A DNA stretch of 54,817 bases from a bacterium (lineage in GTDB: Bacteria; Planctomycetota; Planctomycetia; Kolteriales; Kolteriaceae). The stretch covers positions 1 through 54,817 of the forward strand of contig JAIEPU010000021.1 in the NCBI GenBank assembly GCA_019748235.1, written 5' to 3'. Below are positions 17,907-26,875 of this stretch, one piece after another (the stretch's first letter is position 1; every line of letters starts with the position of its first letter). A program made the position numbers and the translations under genes. The notes under the pieces are model-generated. The model had not been told where the DNA came from. It made no database searches and saw only the letters and a list, made by a program, of their open reading frames with translations.

Positions 17907-19574
17907 ATGACTGTTTTCCCGTCGAATTCTGAACAACCTGCTGATCGGGTGGTCGAGGTGGAATCCTCGCCATTGATTAGCAGCGCGTTGGAATCGAATG
18001 GAAGGAGAGGAACTTCCTCCGTGGCAGCGGAGGATGGGAATCTCCGTCGAGCGGGCCGAAGCGTTCAGTGGAAGGTACTAGGCAGCGCTGCTGAGCGTGT
18101 GCTTAACATTCTTTCACTCGCGGTGATGGCGCGACTTGTTACGAAGGCCGAATACGGAATCGTCGGAATCGCCACGATCGCTTATGCCCTTGTGGGGATG
18201 ATGCGTGACCTCGGACTTTCCGAAGCGATTATTCGTTCGCCCAAGTCAACTCGACCCTTTCTGAACACGTGCTTTTGGGTCCGGATGAGTGTTGGCGTTG
18301 GCCTCTACTTGATCCTGGTGATCTTGGCGGCTCCGTTCGCTTGGGCCTATGAGCGACCGATCTTGTTTCCCATGCTCTTGGTGATGGGATCGACTTACAT
18401 TTTGGATGCTCTGCCGACGGTCCAAGAGTCGATTTTGATTCGTGAATTTCGAGTCGGCGCAGCCACCTTCGCACGGGTGGGAAGTCTGCTCATCGGGCTC
18501 TCGTGTGGTATTTGGGCCGCGTGGAATGGATGGGGGGCTTGGTCGCTGATCGTCAACATTGTGGCGGCCACGTTCTCATCGATCCTATTACTCGCGCCAT
18601 TCACTCATTGGTGGCCTGGATTCGCGATCGAAAGAAACGAGATCAAGCACCTTGTTCGATTCGGGGGGAACCTGACGATCACCCAACTCTTCGGATGGTT
18701 CACCGAAAGTTTTGGCGTGGCCGTGCTCGGAAGAATTGCGGCCGATGAGATCGTCGGTATCTTTCGAATTGCAACCGTGATTGGTCGCTGGCCTGACTCG
18801 CTGTTGGCCTCCGTGCTGGGGCGGGGATTGGCGGTATCATTCTTCGCGAAGGTGCAAGGCGACGAGGAGGGGATGCGCATCGCGCTCCGCCGCGCGACGA
18901 ACATTCTTTACCTGTTCGGATTAACGTTGGCCGCGTTGATCTTGGTGATGGCGCCGTCGTTGATTCTGGTGGTGTACGGACCCCAATGGAATGACGTCGT
19001 GCCCTACGCCCGTCTGGTCGTGGTGGGTGGGACGGCGCTGATGATTCGACAGACGCTTCGCTACTGGTTGATTGCGTCGGGATGGTCTGGGGCGCTCTCT
19101 AGGAATCAAGTTTTCACCGCCTGTGTCGCCGTGCCGGTGATTCTCATCGGGGCGTGGTACGGGCTCCTTGGAGTTACGATCGGAACCACGGTCGCCTGTG
19201 TGGTGGAATCTGTGTTTCTTTGGGTCGCGAATCGTGATCGAACCGGGATGGCTCGCGGAAGTTGGCTCGTCGCGTATTGGCGGCCGATTGCGATCAGCAT
19301 CATCGTTGGAACGGGCCTTTGGTTGTTCAGCCAGTCCTTTCCCTGGTGGGGCGATCCGGCGTTTCGTCATCTCGCGACGGTGTTGTTATCGGATTTCATT
19401 GCACCTCCGCGGGTGCAAGCTTTCGCGGATTGGCTCGTTCCGTTTGCTCAATTGAGCATCGGGATGATCGTGGGTGGCATCGTTTGGCTTGCGTCAACGT
19501 ATTGGCTGATGCCGGAGGAGTTGGGTTTCCTGCAGCACATGCTTGGAATCCGCTGGCCGGGGAGACGCCAATGA
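17907..19574 (+). CDS. Wzx-type polysaccharide flippase (MOP superfamily)
   Basis: A 555-residue polytopic membrane protein, with hydrophobic segments covering about residues 60-530 and consistent with 12-14 spans. It has the polysaccharide-transporter pattern (VQWKVLGSAAERVLNILSLA followed by RLVTKAEYGIVGIATI; DLGLSEAIIRS; GPQWNDVVPYARLV). Such proteins flip undecaprenyl-linked repeat units to the periplasmic face. A 50-residue hydrophilic N-terminus is longer than usual. The following glycosyltransferase begins at the overlapping ATGA, so both belong to one transcript. No Wzy polymerase was recognised in the window. Confidence 0.9.
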   Translation: MTVFPSNSEQPADRVVEVESSPLISSALESNGRRGTSSVAAEDGNLRRAGRSVQWKVLGSAAERVLNILSLAVMARLVTKAEYGIVGIATIAYALVGMMRDLGLSEAIIRSPKSTRPFLNTCFWVRMSVGVGLYLILVILAAPFAWAYERPILFPMLLVMGSTYILDALPTVQESILIREFRVGAATFARVGSLLIGLSCGIWAAWNGWGAWSLIVNIVAATFSSILLLAPFTHWWPGFAIERNEIKHLVRFGGNLTITQLFGWFTESFGVAVLGRIAADEIVGIFRIATVIGRWPDSLLASVLGRGLAVSFFAKVQGDEEGMRIALRRATNILYLFGLTLAALILVMAPSLILVVYGPQWNDVVPYARLVVVGGTALMIRQTLRYWLIASGWSGALSRNQVFTACVAVPVILIGAWYGLLGVTIGTTVACVVESVFLWVANRDRTGMARGSWLVAYWRPIAISIIVGTGLWLFSQSFPWWGDPAFRHLATVLLSDFIAPPRVQAFADWLVPFAQLSIGMIVGGIVWLASTYWLMPEELGFLQHMLGIRWPGRRQ

Positions 19575-20824
19575 ACAATCCGTCAGTGAAGAGGCAGGCG
19601 TCACCAGCGATCAGACAATCCTCCGATCGATCCGCTGATAGCCTATCGATGCAAGTGGGGATGGTGGCCGGTTTAATCTCTCGTGCGGGGGCGGGAGTCT
19701 TTCACGCGGTCCGGCGATTAAGTCAATGTTTGCAGCAAGCCGGCCCCAATGTGTCGGTGTTCGGTTTTCGCGATGAACGATTCGAGGAGGACAAATCCCT
19801 TTGGCTTCCCCTTGAGCCAACGGCGTCTCCCGTGATAGGTCCGATTCGATTGGGATGGTCACCTTCCATGGGACGAGAAATCGCCCATTTTGGTCCCTCT
19901 CAGTCGCTGCTGCATCAACATGGATTGTGGCAATATCCATCACTGGCTGTGCTCCGGTGGAGGAAACGGACGCATCAGCCGACGGTGATTTCGCCACACG
20001 GCATGCTCGATCCTTGGGCCGTGCGAAATTCGGCCTGGCGAAAACGGATCGTCGGTTGGGCGTATGAGTATCGGAATTTGCGATCGGCAAGCTGCTTGCA
20101 TGCACTGGCCGAATCTGAATACGCGAGCATGCGAGCGTTCGGATTGAAGAATCCGATCGCTATTGTTCCAAACGGAGTCGACATTCCGACGGAGAATGAA
20201 TTGACCTCGGCGACTCCGAAAGAGTTGCCGGCGGCGTGGGATGGGAAGAGAGTGCTTCTCTTTCTCTCCCGTATTCATCCGAAGAAGGGGATCATGCCAC
20301 TGGTTGAGGCGTGGTCACGATTGGGCACGGAGAAAAAAGACTGGCGATTGGCGATTATCGGCCCGGAAGAAGTCGGACATCGGGCTGAAGTGGAAGCTGC
20401 CCTCGCCTCGAAAAACATCGGCCAGGAAGTGGTCGTCTTTGGACCGCAGTACGGTGCAGAGAAGCGGGCGTGGCTTTGCCGAGCGGACGCCTTTGTTCTT
20501 CCCTCCTTTAGCGAGGGGTTTCCGATCGCGGTTCTCGAGGCGATGGCGTTTCGGTTGCCGGTACTCATGACGGACGAATGTAATTTCCCCGAGGCGTTTG
20601 CCGCTGGGATGGCCGTACAAGCCCGACCCGAGGCGGATTCACTTCGAAAAGGATTGGTCGAGATTTTATCGATGTCGGCCCGTGACGCCGAAAACTTAGG
20701 ATCCAAAGTGCGAGAGTTTGTCTCGTCGAATTACGCCTGGCCGACGATCGCGCTGCAAATGCTAGAAGTGTATCGGTGGCTACTTGGGGGAGGTTCTCCT
20801 CCGGATCGTGTACGAAGCAATTGA
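19571..20824 (+). CDS. GT4-family glycosyltransferase
   Basis: A 417-residue GT-B enzyme. The acceptor-side half shows GLISRAGAGVFHAVRRLSQC and HQHGLWQYPSLAVLRWR, with VISPHGMLDPWA next. The donor-binding half contains FLSRIHPKKGIMPLVEAW and the E-x7-E type segment SFSEGFPIAVLEAMAFRLPV. It transfers a sugar from a nucleotide donor in the cytoplasm. The start is the ATG overlapping the Wzx stop. An open frame reaching back to 19262 is inside the flippase gene. The first 25 residues are polar and poorly ordered. Donor and acceptor are unknown. Confidence 0.92.
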   Translation: MNNPSVKRQASPAIRQSSDRSADSLSMQVGMVAGLISRAGAGVFHAVRRLSQCLQQAGPNVSVFGFRDERFEEDKSLWLPLEPTASPVIGPIRLGWSPSMGREIAHFGPSQSLLHQHGLWQYPSLAVLRWRKRTHQPTVISPHGMLDPWAVRNSAWRKRIVGWAYEYRNLRSASCLHALAESEYASMRAFGLKNPIAIVPNGVDIPTENELTSATPKELPAAWDGKRVLLFLSRIHPKKGIMPLVEAWSRLGTEKKDWRLAIIGPEEVGHRAEVEAALASKNIGQEVVVFGPQYGAEKRAWLCRADAFVLPSFSEGFPIAVLEAMAFRLPVLMTDECNFPEAFAAGMAVQARPEADSLRKGLVEILSMSARDAENLGSKVREFVSSNYAWPTIALQMLEVYRWLLGGGSPPDRVRSN

Positions 20825-20911
20825 GTGAATAATGACGAATCAAGAGGATTCGGATCCACTGATCATTCGATGAATCTCTGATCGGAAGATGAGTGGAATC
20901 GGAGAAATGCG

Positions 20912-22147
20912 ATGCCAAATCGATTTAGGGGACGAATTGCGTACGGCACCTGCCCAAAAATCGGCGGGACGTTCGTCTTCTATAAACTTCTTCGCCAGGC
21001 CCTACGTCCGTACGGATGGGATGTGCTCGCGGCAGTTCCGGGGAAATACATCAATGATTTTTGGGACCCCGCCTACGAGGATGATGGGTGTGTCCGCATT
21101 GCTCCCGAAGAGCAGGATCTGAAGCACGTCGCCCAAGAGATCGTTGATTGGTGCGATAAAGCGAAAGTTGACATTTATCTGCCCATGAGTGTGCAGGCGA
21201 TGGTCAGCGCGATTCCGCACCTTCCTCAACACGTGCATTCCGTGATGCGTTGCAGCAATATCACGCGACATGCCTATGACATCGTGACCGTTCACAAGGA
21301 GTATGTTCCAAAGGTTATCGCGACCAGCAAGCGTCAGTGGGATGATCTCATCCATCGGCGACGCGTCCAGGAAAGTCGAATGGTGTTGATTCCACACGGA
21401 ACCGATCTGACGGCATTTTCGGAGGCGGCCGCCAAACGAAGCGCGCCGGGCGAGGTTCTTCGATTGGGGTTCGTGGGACGGCTCGAACAAGAATCAAAAG
21501 GAATCTATTCGCTTCGCCCGATTCTCGATCAAATCACCGCAGCCGGCATCAAGTACGAACTGACAGTGGTGGGTGGTGGGCCTGATCGGCGTAAATTGGA
21601 ACAACAACTCGCTCCTCATCGCGAGCATGGTCGCGTTCGGTTAGTGGGTGATCAGCCGCATGAGCGCGTCCCTCGTTATCTCGGCGACATGGATGTATTT
21701 CTGATGCCGTCGCGATTTGAGGGGTTCGGCTTCTCGCTCATCGAAGCGATGGCGTCCGGATGCGTGCCGATCGTCTCTGGAATCAGAGGAGTGACCGACT
21801 GGATCGTCGAGGATGGCAAGACGGGGTTCGTCTGCGGAATCGACAAGCCCAACGAATTTGCCGATCGAGTGATAAGTCTTGCGAATGATCGAACCCGACT
21901 TGCTCAACTTTCGCAGGCGTCTCTTCAAGCATCGCAGGAACGATTCAGCCTTGAGCGGATGGGGGCTGATTATCACAAACTCTTCTCTGAAATCCTGCAA
22001 TCGGGTCCCTGGCCGCTCCCGCCTCGACCTTGGTCGTCATTTCGGGAATGTCGAGCGTTTGAGCCCGCTCCTCAGCGATGGCTTCCCCCTCTGCTCGCGA
22101 AGGGTTATGGAAAATGCGTGCAAGCGATTCGATCATTCTCGCTTTGA
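20912..22147 (+). CDS. GT4-family glycosyltransferase
   Basis: A 411-residue GT-B enzyme. The N-terminal half has CPKIGGTFVFYKLLRQALRP and YLPMSVQAMVSAI. The C-terminal half has LGFVGRLEQESKGIYSL and FLMPSRFEGFGFSLIEAMAS, typical of GT4 donor sites. A 50-residue Pro/Arg-rich tail (WPLPPRPWSSFRECR...) extends past the catalytic fold. It lies 87 bases after the previous GT4 gene, in the same direction, and ends facing the minus-strand GT4 pair. Confidence 0.9.
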   Translation: MPNRFRGRIAYGTCPKIGGTFVFYKLLRQALRPYGWDVLAAVPGKYINDFWDPAYEDDGCVRIAPEEQDLKHVAQEIVDWCDKAKVDIYLPMSVQAMVSAIPHLPQHVHSVMRCSNITRHAYDIVTVHKEYVPKVIATSKRQWDDLIHRRRVQESRMVLIPHGTDLTAFSEAAAKRSAPGEVLRLGFVGRLEQESKGIYSLRPILDQITAAGIKYELTVVGGGPDRRKLEQQLAPHREHGRVRLVGDQPHERVPRYLGDMDVFLMPSRFEGFGFSLIEAMASGCVPIVSGIRGVTDWIVEDGKTGFVCGIDKPNEFADRVISLANDRTRLAQLSQASLQASQERFSLERMGADYHKLFSEILQSGPWPLPPRPWSSFRECRAFEPAPQRWLPPLLAKGYGKCVQAIRSFSL

Positions 22148-22336
22148 AGGGGATAGCGAGTTTACTTACGCTCGTGTTTCAACTGGTCAGAATCATCATT
22201 CGAAACCGTGTCATTCAATCGAATGATCGGCAGCACTCATCCATCACGCAGTCGATGGTCCTGAATCAATTCACGTCGCAAGGAATCATTTCTCTTCGTA
22301 CTTCGATCTTCGGTTGATAATCGAGCTGAAGAATAG

Positions 22337-23641
22337 TCAAACCAATGGTTGAGCGGAGATGTTGTGCCGTAACACTGCAGCGGCCAGACGCTCGCGATAC
22401 GCTTCGAGTGAGTACGAGGGAGGTCCCCCCGGTCGATCGACGGGATAGGTTCGCTCGCTGGGGAGCTGGCCGGCTCGCGTCTTTTCGAGAGCTTCGCATA
22501 AGGCATCCACGTTTCGCGCGGGAACGACAAAACCATCGATACCGTCGCGAACCAGACTTCCTGCATTCGGCGTCGCGATGATCGGGATCCCGGCGGCCAT
22601 GGCCTCGTATGTCACTGCGGCCGATCCCTCCAGCAGCGACGGCAAGCAAAAGAGATGCGCCCATCGATACTGCTTCATCATCTCGACGCGCGGAATGGCG
22701 CCTAAGAGTTCAATATTGGACGGAACCTTTTCGAGGAACGAAACAGGAAGTCTCACCTCGCCGCAGAGCCGGAATCGGTAGTGTGCTCCGAGCCTTCGGG
22801 CCGCTTCGATCAGATAGTGTGCCCCTTTACGAATCCCTACTTCGCCGACGAAAAGAACGTTCATCGGTTCATTGTTTTCACGAACAGGATGGCTGCGTGC
22901 GAAGTCCGGAAACGGCGAAACGCCCGTCGGAACGATTTTGACTTTGTGCGCTGGGCCCCCCACTTGCGCCATCGTTTCCATCACGAAGGGAGACCCGCAC
23001 ACGATCGTGGTGGCCGCGTCCCATTCTCGTTTTTCACGCTCCGCCAGTTCCTGCCACTTCGAATCGAAAAGATCGTCGCCGACAAGATCGGGGAACAATG
23101 ATCGCTCGGTCTCGAGCATTTCGACGATCGTTTCACGGGGTGGAATTGTTTGGTCGAGAATCCGTTCGATACCGATTCGCCGTCCTTCTTCCAGAACTTC
23201 CATGCCGTCGGTGTTGAACGCATACACCGAGGTAAATTCCTCAATTCCCCTTTTCACGATCCGGTCGCCGAAATTGCGAGTCGCCCACAAGTGCGCATTA
23301 GTGATTTCCGTATTACTCCGGCAATGACGACGGCTCATCGCATACTTCCAGCCAATATCATCCTCCGTTCGGATGAGATGATTCGGAATGCCTGCCGGGA
23401 CGCGACCAAACAATCGTCGCATACCGACGGTGCGAAGCATTCGTGGGGTGACCAAATCAAGAAGTCGTGGCCAGCCCTTCACGGCGCAAATGTCTGTATG
23501 AAGCGCTCCAAGACTTCCTTCCTGATAAAAGATGCGGGGCACGGCATAATGACGGCGCGCGCCGATCTGCGCGACGAGGACACGCTGGTCTCCCGCCGAC
23601 CGGTCGCCGTTCCCACTATGTCCATGACCGACTTGATTCAT
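22337..23641 (-). CDS. GT4-family glycosyltransferase (tandem copy 2)
   Basis: A 434-residue GT-B enzyme that is clearly paralogous to the gene upstream of it (23810-25108). Shared stretches include LVAQIGAR-HYA-PRIF, KGWP, IPNHLIRTEDD against VPKSLIRTEND, QELAEREKREW against QELAEREHREW, and the donor-site LPSLLEGSAAVTYEAMAAGI. The C-terminal ends match too (RPGGPPSYSLEAYRERL). It probably transfers a sugar to the repeat unit. The pair may add consecutive similar residues or may have diverged in donor. It is convergent with the GT4 gene at 20912-22147. Confidence 0.92.
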   Translation of the reverse strand: MNQVGHGHSGNGDRSAGDQRVLVAQIGARRHYAVPRIFYQEGSLGALHTDICAVKGWPRLLDLVTPRMLRTVGMRRLFGRVPAGIPNHLIRTEDDIGWKYAMSRRHCRSNTEITNAHLWATRNFGDRIVKRGIEEFTSVYAFNTDGMEVLEEGRRIGIERILDQTIPPRETIVEMLETERSLFPDLVGDDLFDSKWQELAEREKREWDAATTIVCGSPFVMETMAQVGGPAHKVKIVPTGVSPFPDFARSHPVRENNEPMNVLFVGEVGIRKGAHYLIEAARRLGAHYRFRLCGEVRLPVSFLEKVPSNIELLGAIPRVEMMKQYRWAHLFCLPSLLEGSAAVTYEAMAAGIPIIATPNAGSLVRDGIDGFVVPARNVDALCEALEKTRAGQLPSERTYPVDRPGGPPSYSLEAYRERLAAAVLRHNISAQPLV

Positions 23642-23809
23642 TCACCGTCCCTAAATGTGTCCACGCGGAATCATTGCGTGACGATCACTCGATCTCGCAA
23701 TCGATTCGGCGTCCATAAGACATATCGATTCGCCGCGATCCATTTCGTCGAGAAGCACCCTCGTCTTTCCTCAAATCCTTATTCGTCGTGTGCCACGTTG
23801 GATGCCTCA

Positions 23810-25108
23810 TTAACTGACACACTCACCTCCCGCCACGAGATTTCTTTCTCCCAACACAAGATTGAGTAGCCGTTCCTGATATGCCGCTAGCGTGAATGAG
23901 GGTGGGCCTCCCGGCCGGTCCCTCATCACGGGCCGGTCTTCGGGGAAGCCTTCCTCTCGAGCCCGCTGCAATGCTTCCACGATGGCGTCCACATCACCCG
24001 CCGGAATGATCATGCCGTCAATCTGATCGCGAACGATGCTCCCCGATTGCGGCGTCGTGATCACTGGCACGCCGGCGGCCATTGCTTCATAAGTCACCGT
24101 CGCCGATCCTTCGAGCAGCGACGGAAGACAAAAGACATCTGCCCATGCGTATTGATTGGGCATTTCATTCCTCGGTACGATTCCGAGGAGTTCCACATTG
24201 GATGGGAGTTGGTTCAGATAGGAAGGCGGTAGGGTGACGTTCCCGCAGAAGCGGAAGTGAAAATCCTTGGGCAGCCTTCGTGCGGCCTCGATCAGATAGT
24301 GGCACCCCTTCCGAAATCCGACTTGCCCGACGAAAAGGACATTGAAGATCTTTCCAGGCCTTTTCCGAGGAGCCGATGTCGCCATGAGCTTTTCATCAAC
24401 CCCATAGCTGACGATAATTCCTTTGTCCGCTGCCGCATTTCCGGCCACCTCGCGGATCGAGTCCCGGACATAGGCCGACCCGCAAACGATGGTGTCCGCG
24501 AGCTCCCATTCACGATGTTCCCGCTCCGCCAGTTCTTGCCAGCGGAGATCGATCGCATTGGTATCGACCAAATCTGGGAATCGGCGCCGTTCTTCTTCCA
24601 TCACGGCAGCATACGTGTCATGCGGCGCGACTGTCTGTTCCACGTAGCTTTTGATGCCGAGTTCCTTGGCCCGTTCCAGAATCTCCAGTCCGTCGACGCT
24701 GAATACGTAAACCCCGTCAAAGGGTTCCATGCCTCGTTGAACGACCCGTTCGCAGAAATTCTTTCCGGCCCACAGATGAGCGGCGGTTTCTTCCGTCGCA
24801 TTCTTTGCCTTGCGGAACTGCATGGCGAATTTGATTCCGAGATCGTTCTCGGTGCGAATCAGACTTTTGGGAACGCCATGAGGGACGCGGGCGAGCAGTC
24901 GCTTAATCGCGGCCACGCGCAGGGAAGGGGGAATCATTCTTCCCACGATCCCAGGCCATCCTTTGTTGGAAACGACATCGGTATGAAAAGCGCCAAGTAT
25001 CCCCGCTTCATGAAAGATGCGAGGAATGGCATAGTGCATGCGAGCGCCGATTTGAGCGACAAGCATTCGCCGGGGAGGGCGCTGCTTCGAATTGCCGCCG
25101 TCCATCAT
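23810..25108 (-). CDS. GT4-family glycosyltransferase (tandem copy 1)
   Basis: A 432-residue GT-B enzyme, first of the duplicated minus-strand pair. The start is set at ATG 25108 (MMDGGNSKQRPP), with AAGGGGGAAA upstream and a length matching its paralogue. An open frame to 25186 would add 26 residues. Motifs: LVAQIGARMHYAIPRIFHEA, VLFVGQVGFRKGCHYLIEAA, LPSLLEGSATVTYEAMAAGV. It has a small insertion relative to its copy near the nucleotide site (GNAAADKGIIVSYGVDEKL). A gap of 168 bases separates the two genes. It is divergent from the DUF218 pair. Confidence 0.92.
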   Translation of the reverse strand: MMDGGNSKQRPPRRMLVAQIGARMHYAIPRIFHEAGILGAFHTDVVSNKGWPGIVGRMIPPSLRVAAIKRLLARVPHGVPKSLIRTENDLGIKFAMQFRKAKNATEETAAHLWAGKNFCERVVQRGMEPFDGVYVFSVDGLEILERAKELGIKSYVEQTVAPHDTYAAVMEEERRRFPDLVDTNAIDLRWQELAEREHREWELADTIVCGSAYVRDSIREVAGNAAADKGIIVSYGVDEKLMATSAPRKRPGKIFNVLFVGQVGFRKGCHYLIEAARRLPKDFHFRFCGNVTLPPSYLNQLPSNVELLGIVPRNEMPNQYAWADVFCLPSLLEGSATVTYEAMAAGVPVITTPQSGSIVRDQIDGMIIPAGDVDAIVEALQRAREEGFPEDRPVMRDRPGGPPSFTLAAYQERLLNLVLGERNLVAGGECVS

Positions 25109-25317
25109 CAACGTTTCCCCCTTGCCGAGACAAACCATCCGCTGGGACGCATTGCAAAACTGTCGCTCGGCGAGAATCCTTAGCAACGCAGACGTGCGAA
25201 GTGCGATGCCGTTCGTTACAAACTAATCTCAGGTGTATCTTGTCCTGATCAGCCCCGGAGGGTGACTTGCGTCGTGCCGGCGGATTCGTCGGGCATGATC
25301 GAGTCGAGATCCGGTAC

Positions 25318-26142
25318 ATGATTGGATCAAGTATAGCCGGAATTCCGCGAGGTCACACCCCATTAGTTGTTTCGAGAGGGAGACGGCAGAGGTTGATCGC
25401 AAATCGTGAAGTCCTCACGATTCGTTTTGAAGCCCTCATCATTTCGAAATCGCGGCACCGTGCAATAAACAAGAGGACGATCATCATTTCGACCACAGAA
25501 CCGAGCGAGCCTGGTATCAAATCTAAGGGGAATCGCCGCCGAAGGTGGTGGATTGCTCTTTCGCTGATCGTCGCACTCGTGCTGATGATCCGACCGGCTC
25601 TTTGGGGAATCGGTCTGTTCCTCGTTTACAATGAAGTCCCTGTCGATGCCGGATCACACCTTCTTCTTTTGGACGGGGCGGAGATTGATTCGGTCGCGGC
25701 GGAAGCTTGGCAAAAGCATCCCGATCGGCGAATCCTTATTCTTCAAAAGCTCCCCGGCCGACCGATGGAACTCGGCGTTTTACCTCCCTTTGATGTCTTC
25801 ATTCGCGCCCGATTGGAAAAACGAGGAATTCCCAAGGATTCGATGGAAGTGATTCCCGGGAACGCGCTCGATCAAGCGTCACATGTCAAGCAGCTTCAGG
25901 GTTGGCTCAAGGCTCATCCCGATGCAGAAGTCGTCGGGATATGCGACCAACTCTCGGGCCGGACTTGGCGAAGCCAGCTCGATCACATTCTTTTGGCTGA
26001 TGAAGCGAAACGAGTTCATCTTCACGCCGTTGTGAGACCCAATGTCAACGCGTCCAATTGGTGGAAGAGCAAAGTCGGGATTATCTTCACTCTTCAGCAA
26101 TACCTCACGTTCCTTTATTCAGACAAGGGAGCGGAGAAATGA
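25318..26142 (+). CDS. DUF218/YdcF-like membrane-anchored protein (divergent copy)
   Basis: A protein of up to 274 residues. A single strong transmembrane helix (WWIALSLIVALVLMIRPALW) follows a basic stretch, and the remainder lies outside. The soluble part (DAGSHLLLLDGAEIDSVAAE, PKDSMEVIPGNALDQASHVK, ASNWWKSKVGIIFTLQQYLT) parallels the next gene, whose DUF218/YdcF signature is clearer. This one has lost the usual GGG-containing motif. DUF218 proteins (SanA/ElyC/YdcF) act on envelope or undecaprenyl-phosphate-linked metabolism, with exact reactions mostly unknown. The start is doubtful. ATG 25318 leaves a long basic N-terminus, and the true start may be nearer the helix at a non-ATG codon. 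Its stop overlaps the next ATG. Confidence 0.7.
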   Translation: MIGSSIAGIPRGHTPLVVSRGRRQRLIANREVLTIRFEALIISKSRHRAINKRTIIISTTEPSEPGIKSKGNRRRRWWIALSLIVALVLMIRPALWGIGLFLVYNEVPVDAGSHLLLLDGAEIDSVAAEAWQKHPDRRILILQKLPGRPMELGVLPPFDVFIRARLEKRGIPKDSMEVIPGNALDQASHVKQLQGWLKAHPDAEVVGICDQLSGRTWRSQLDHILLADEAKRVHLHAVVRPNVNASNWWKSKVGIIFTLQQYLTFLYSDKGAEK

Positions 26143-26777
26143 TGGCACGGCGATGGTCCATCAAAGGCCGACTTCTTCTTGGACTGCTTTTCGTCATCGT
26201 CGCAGCAGCGTCGTGGGGATGGTGGGACCATGTTCGCCTCCTGACGGCGATGGGAAGCTACCTCAATGCATCTTCACCGACCGTGAATGCGGAACTTGGT
26301 TTCATCCTCGGCGGTGGGCGTTCATCGCGTGCTGACTACGGCGCCAAACTCCTCAAGGAGGGAAGGGTCCAGCGATTTTTGATTTCGGGGGCGGGTGAAA
26401 TCGCGGACGTGGATGGCGTGGCATTATTGACGGAACAGCAACTCCTTGAAGGGATGCTCCAAGCGCTCGGCGTTCCGAACGACCGGATCGAACGGCTTCC
26501 CGAGGAATGCCAAAGTACGGAAGACGAGGCAAAGGCTCTTAAACGATATCTTACGGAACATCCAGGCACCAGTGTCGTCGTCATCACCAATGACTATCAC
26601 ACGCGCCGGAGCCGATGGTTGTTCGATAAGACGCTCGGCTCCGAGGCGAATTCATTGCAATTTGCCGGTGCGCCGACGGCATCCGCGTGCGCGAATGATT
26701 GGTGGAAATCACTTCAAGGATCGTACACGTATGTCCTGGAAATGATGAAGCTCGCACGCGAGTCGGTTCGCTGGTGA
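26139..26777 (+). CDS. YdcF/DUF218 family membrane-anchored protein
   Basis: A 212-residue protein with one N-terminal transmembrane helix (LLLGLLFVIVAAASWGWW) and a DUF218 fold. LGFILGGGRSSRADYGAKLL supplies the glycine-rich motif, RFLISGAG the second strand, LPEECQSTEDEAKALKRYL the conserved Ser/Thr-x-Glu region, and VVVITNDYHTRRSRWLF the His-bearing motif. Two features (NDWWKSLQGSYTYVLEMMK) match the end of the upstream copy. The ATG overlaps the upstream stop (ATGA). It probably acts on the outer side of the inner membrane in envelope polysaccharide handling, inferred from context. Confidence 0.87.
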   Translation: MMARRWSIKGRLLLGLLFVIVAAASWGWWDHVRLLTAMGSYLNASSPTVNAELGFILGGGRSSRADYGAKLLKEGRVQRFLISGAGEIADVDGVALLTEQQLLEGMLQALGVPNDRIERLPEECQSTEDEAKALKRYLTEHPGTSVVVITNDYHTRRSRWLFDKTLGSEANSLQFAGAPTASACANDWWKSLQGSYTYVLEMMKLARESVRW

Positions 26778-26875
26778 ATCGATGTTGAGTGGATCACCCA
26801 CCGCCGATCGACTCTAAGAGTAGCCAATGGAGCCAGTCCGAAATGTCGGTGCTTCACCGATGCGAACGAGGATCG

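Noticed and set aside
24257-25183. Plus-strand 308-codon frame
   Set aside because: It is antisense to the GT4 gene 23810-25108, which has clear donor-site motifs and a close paralogue.
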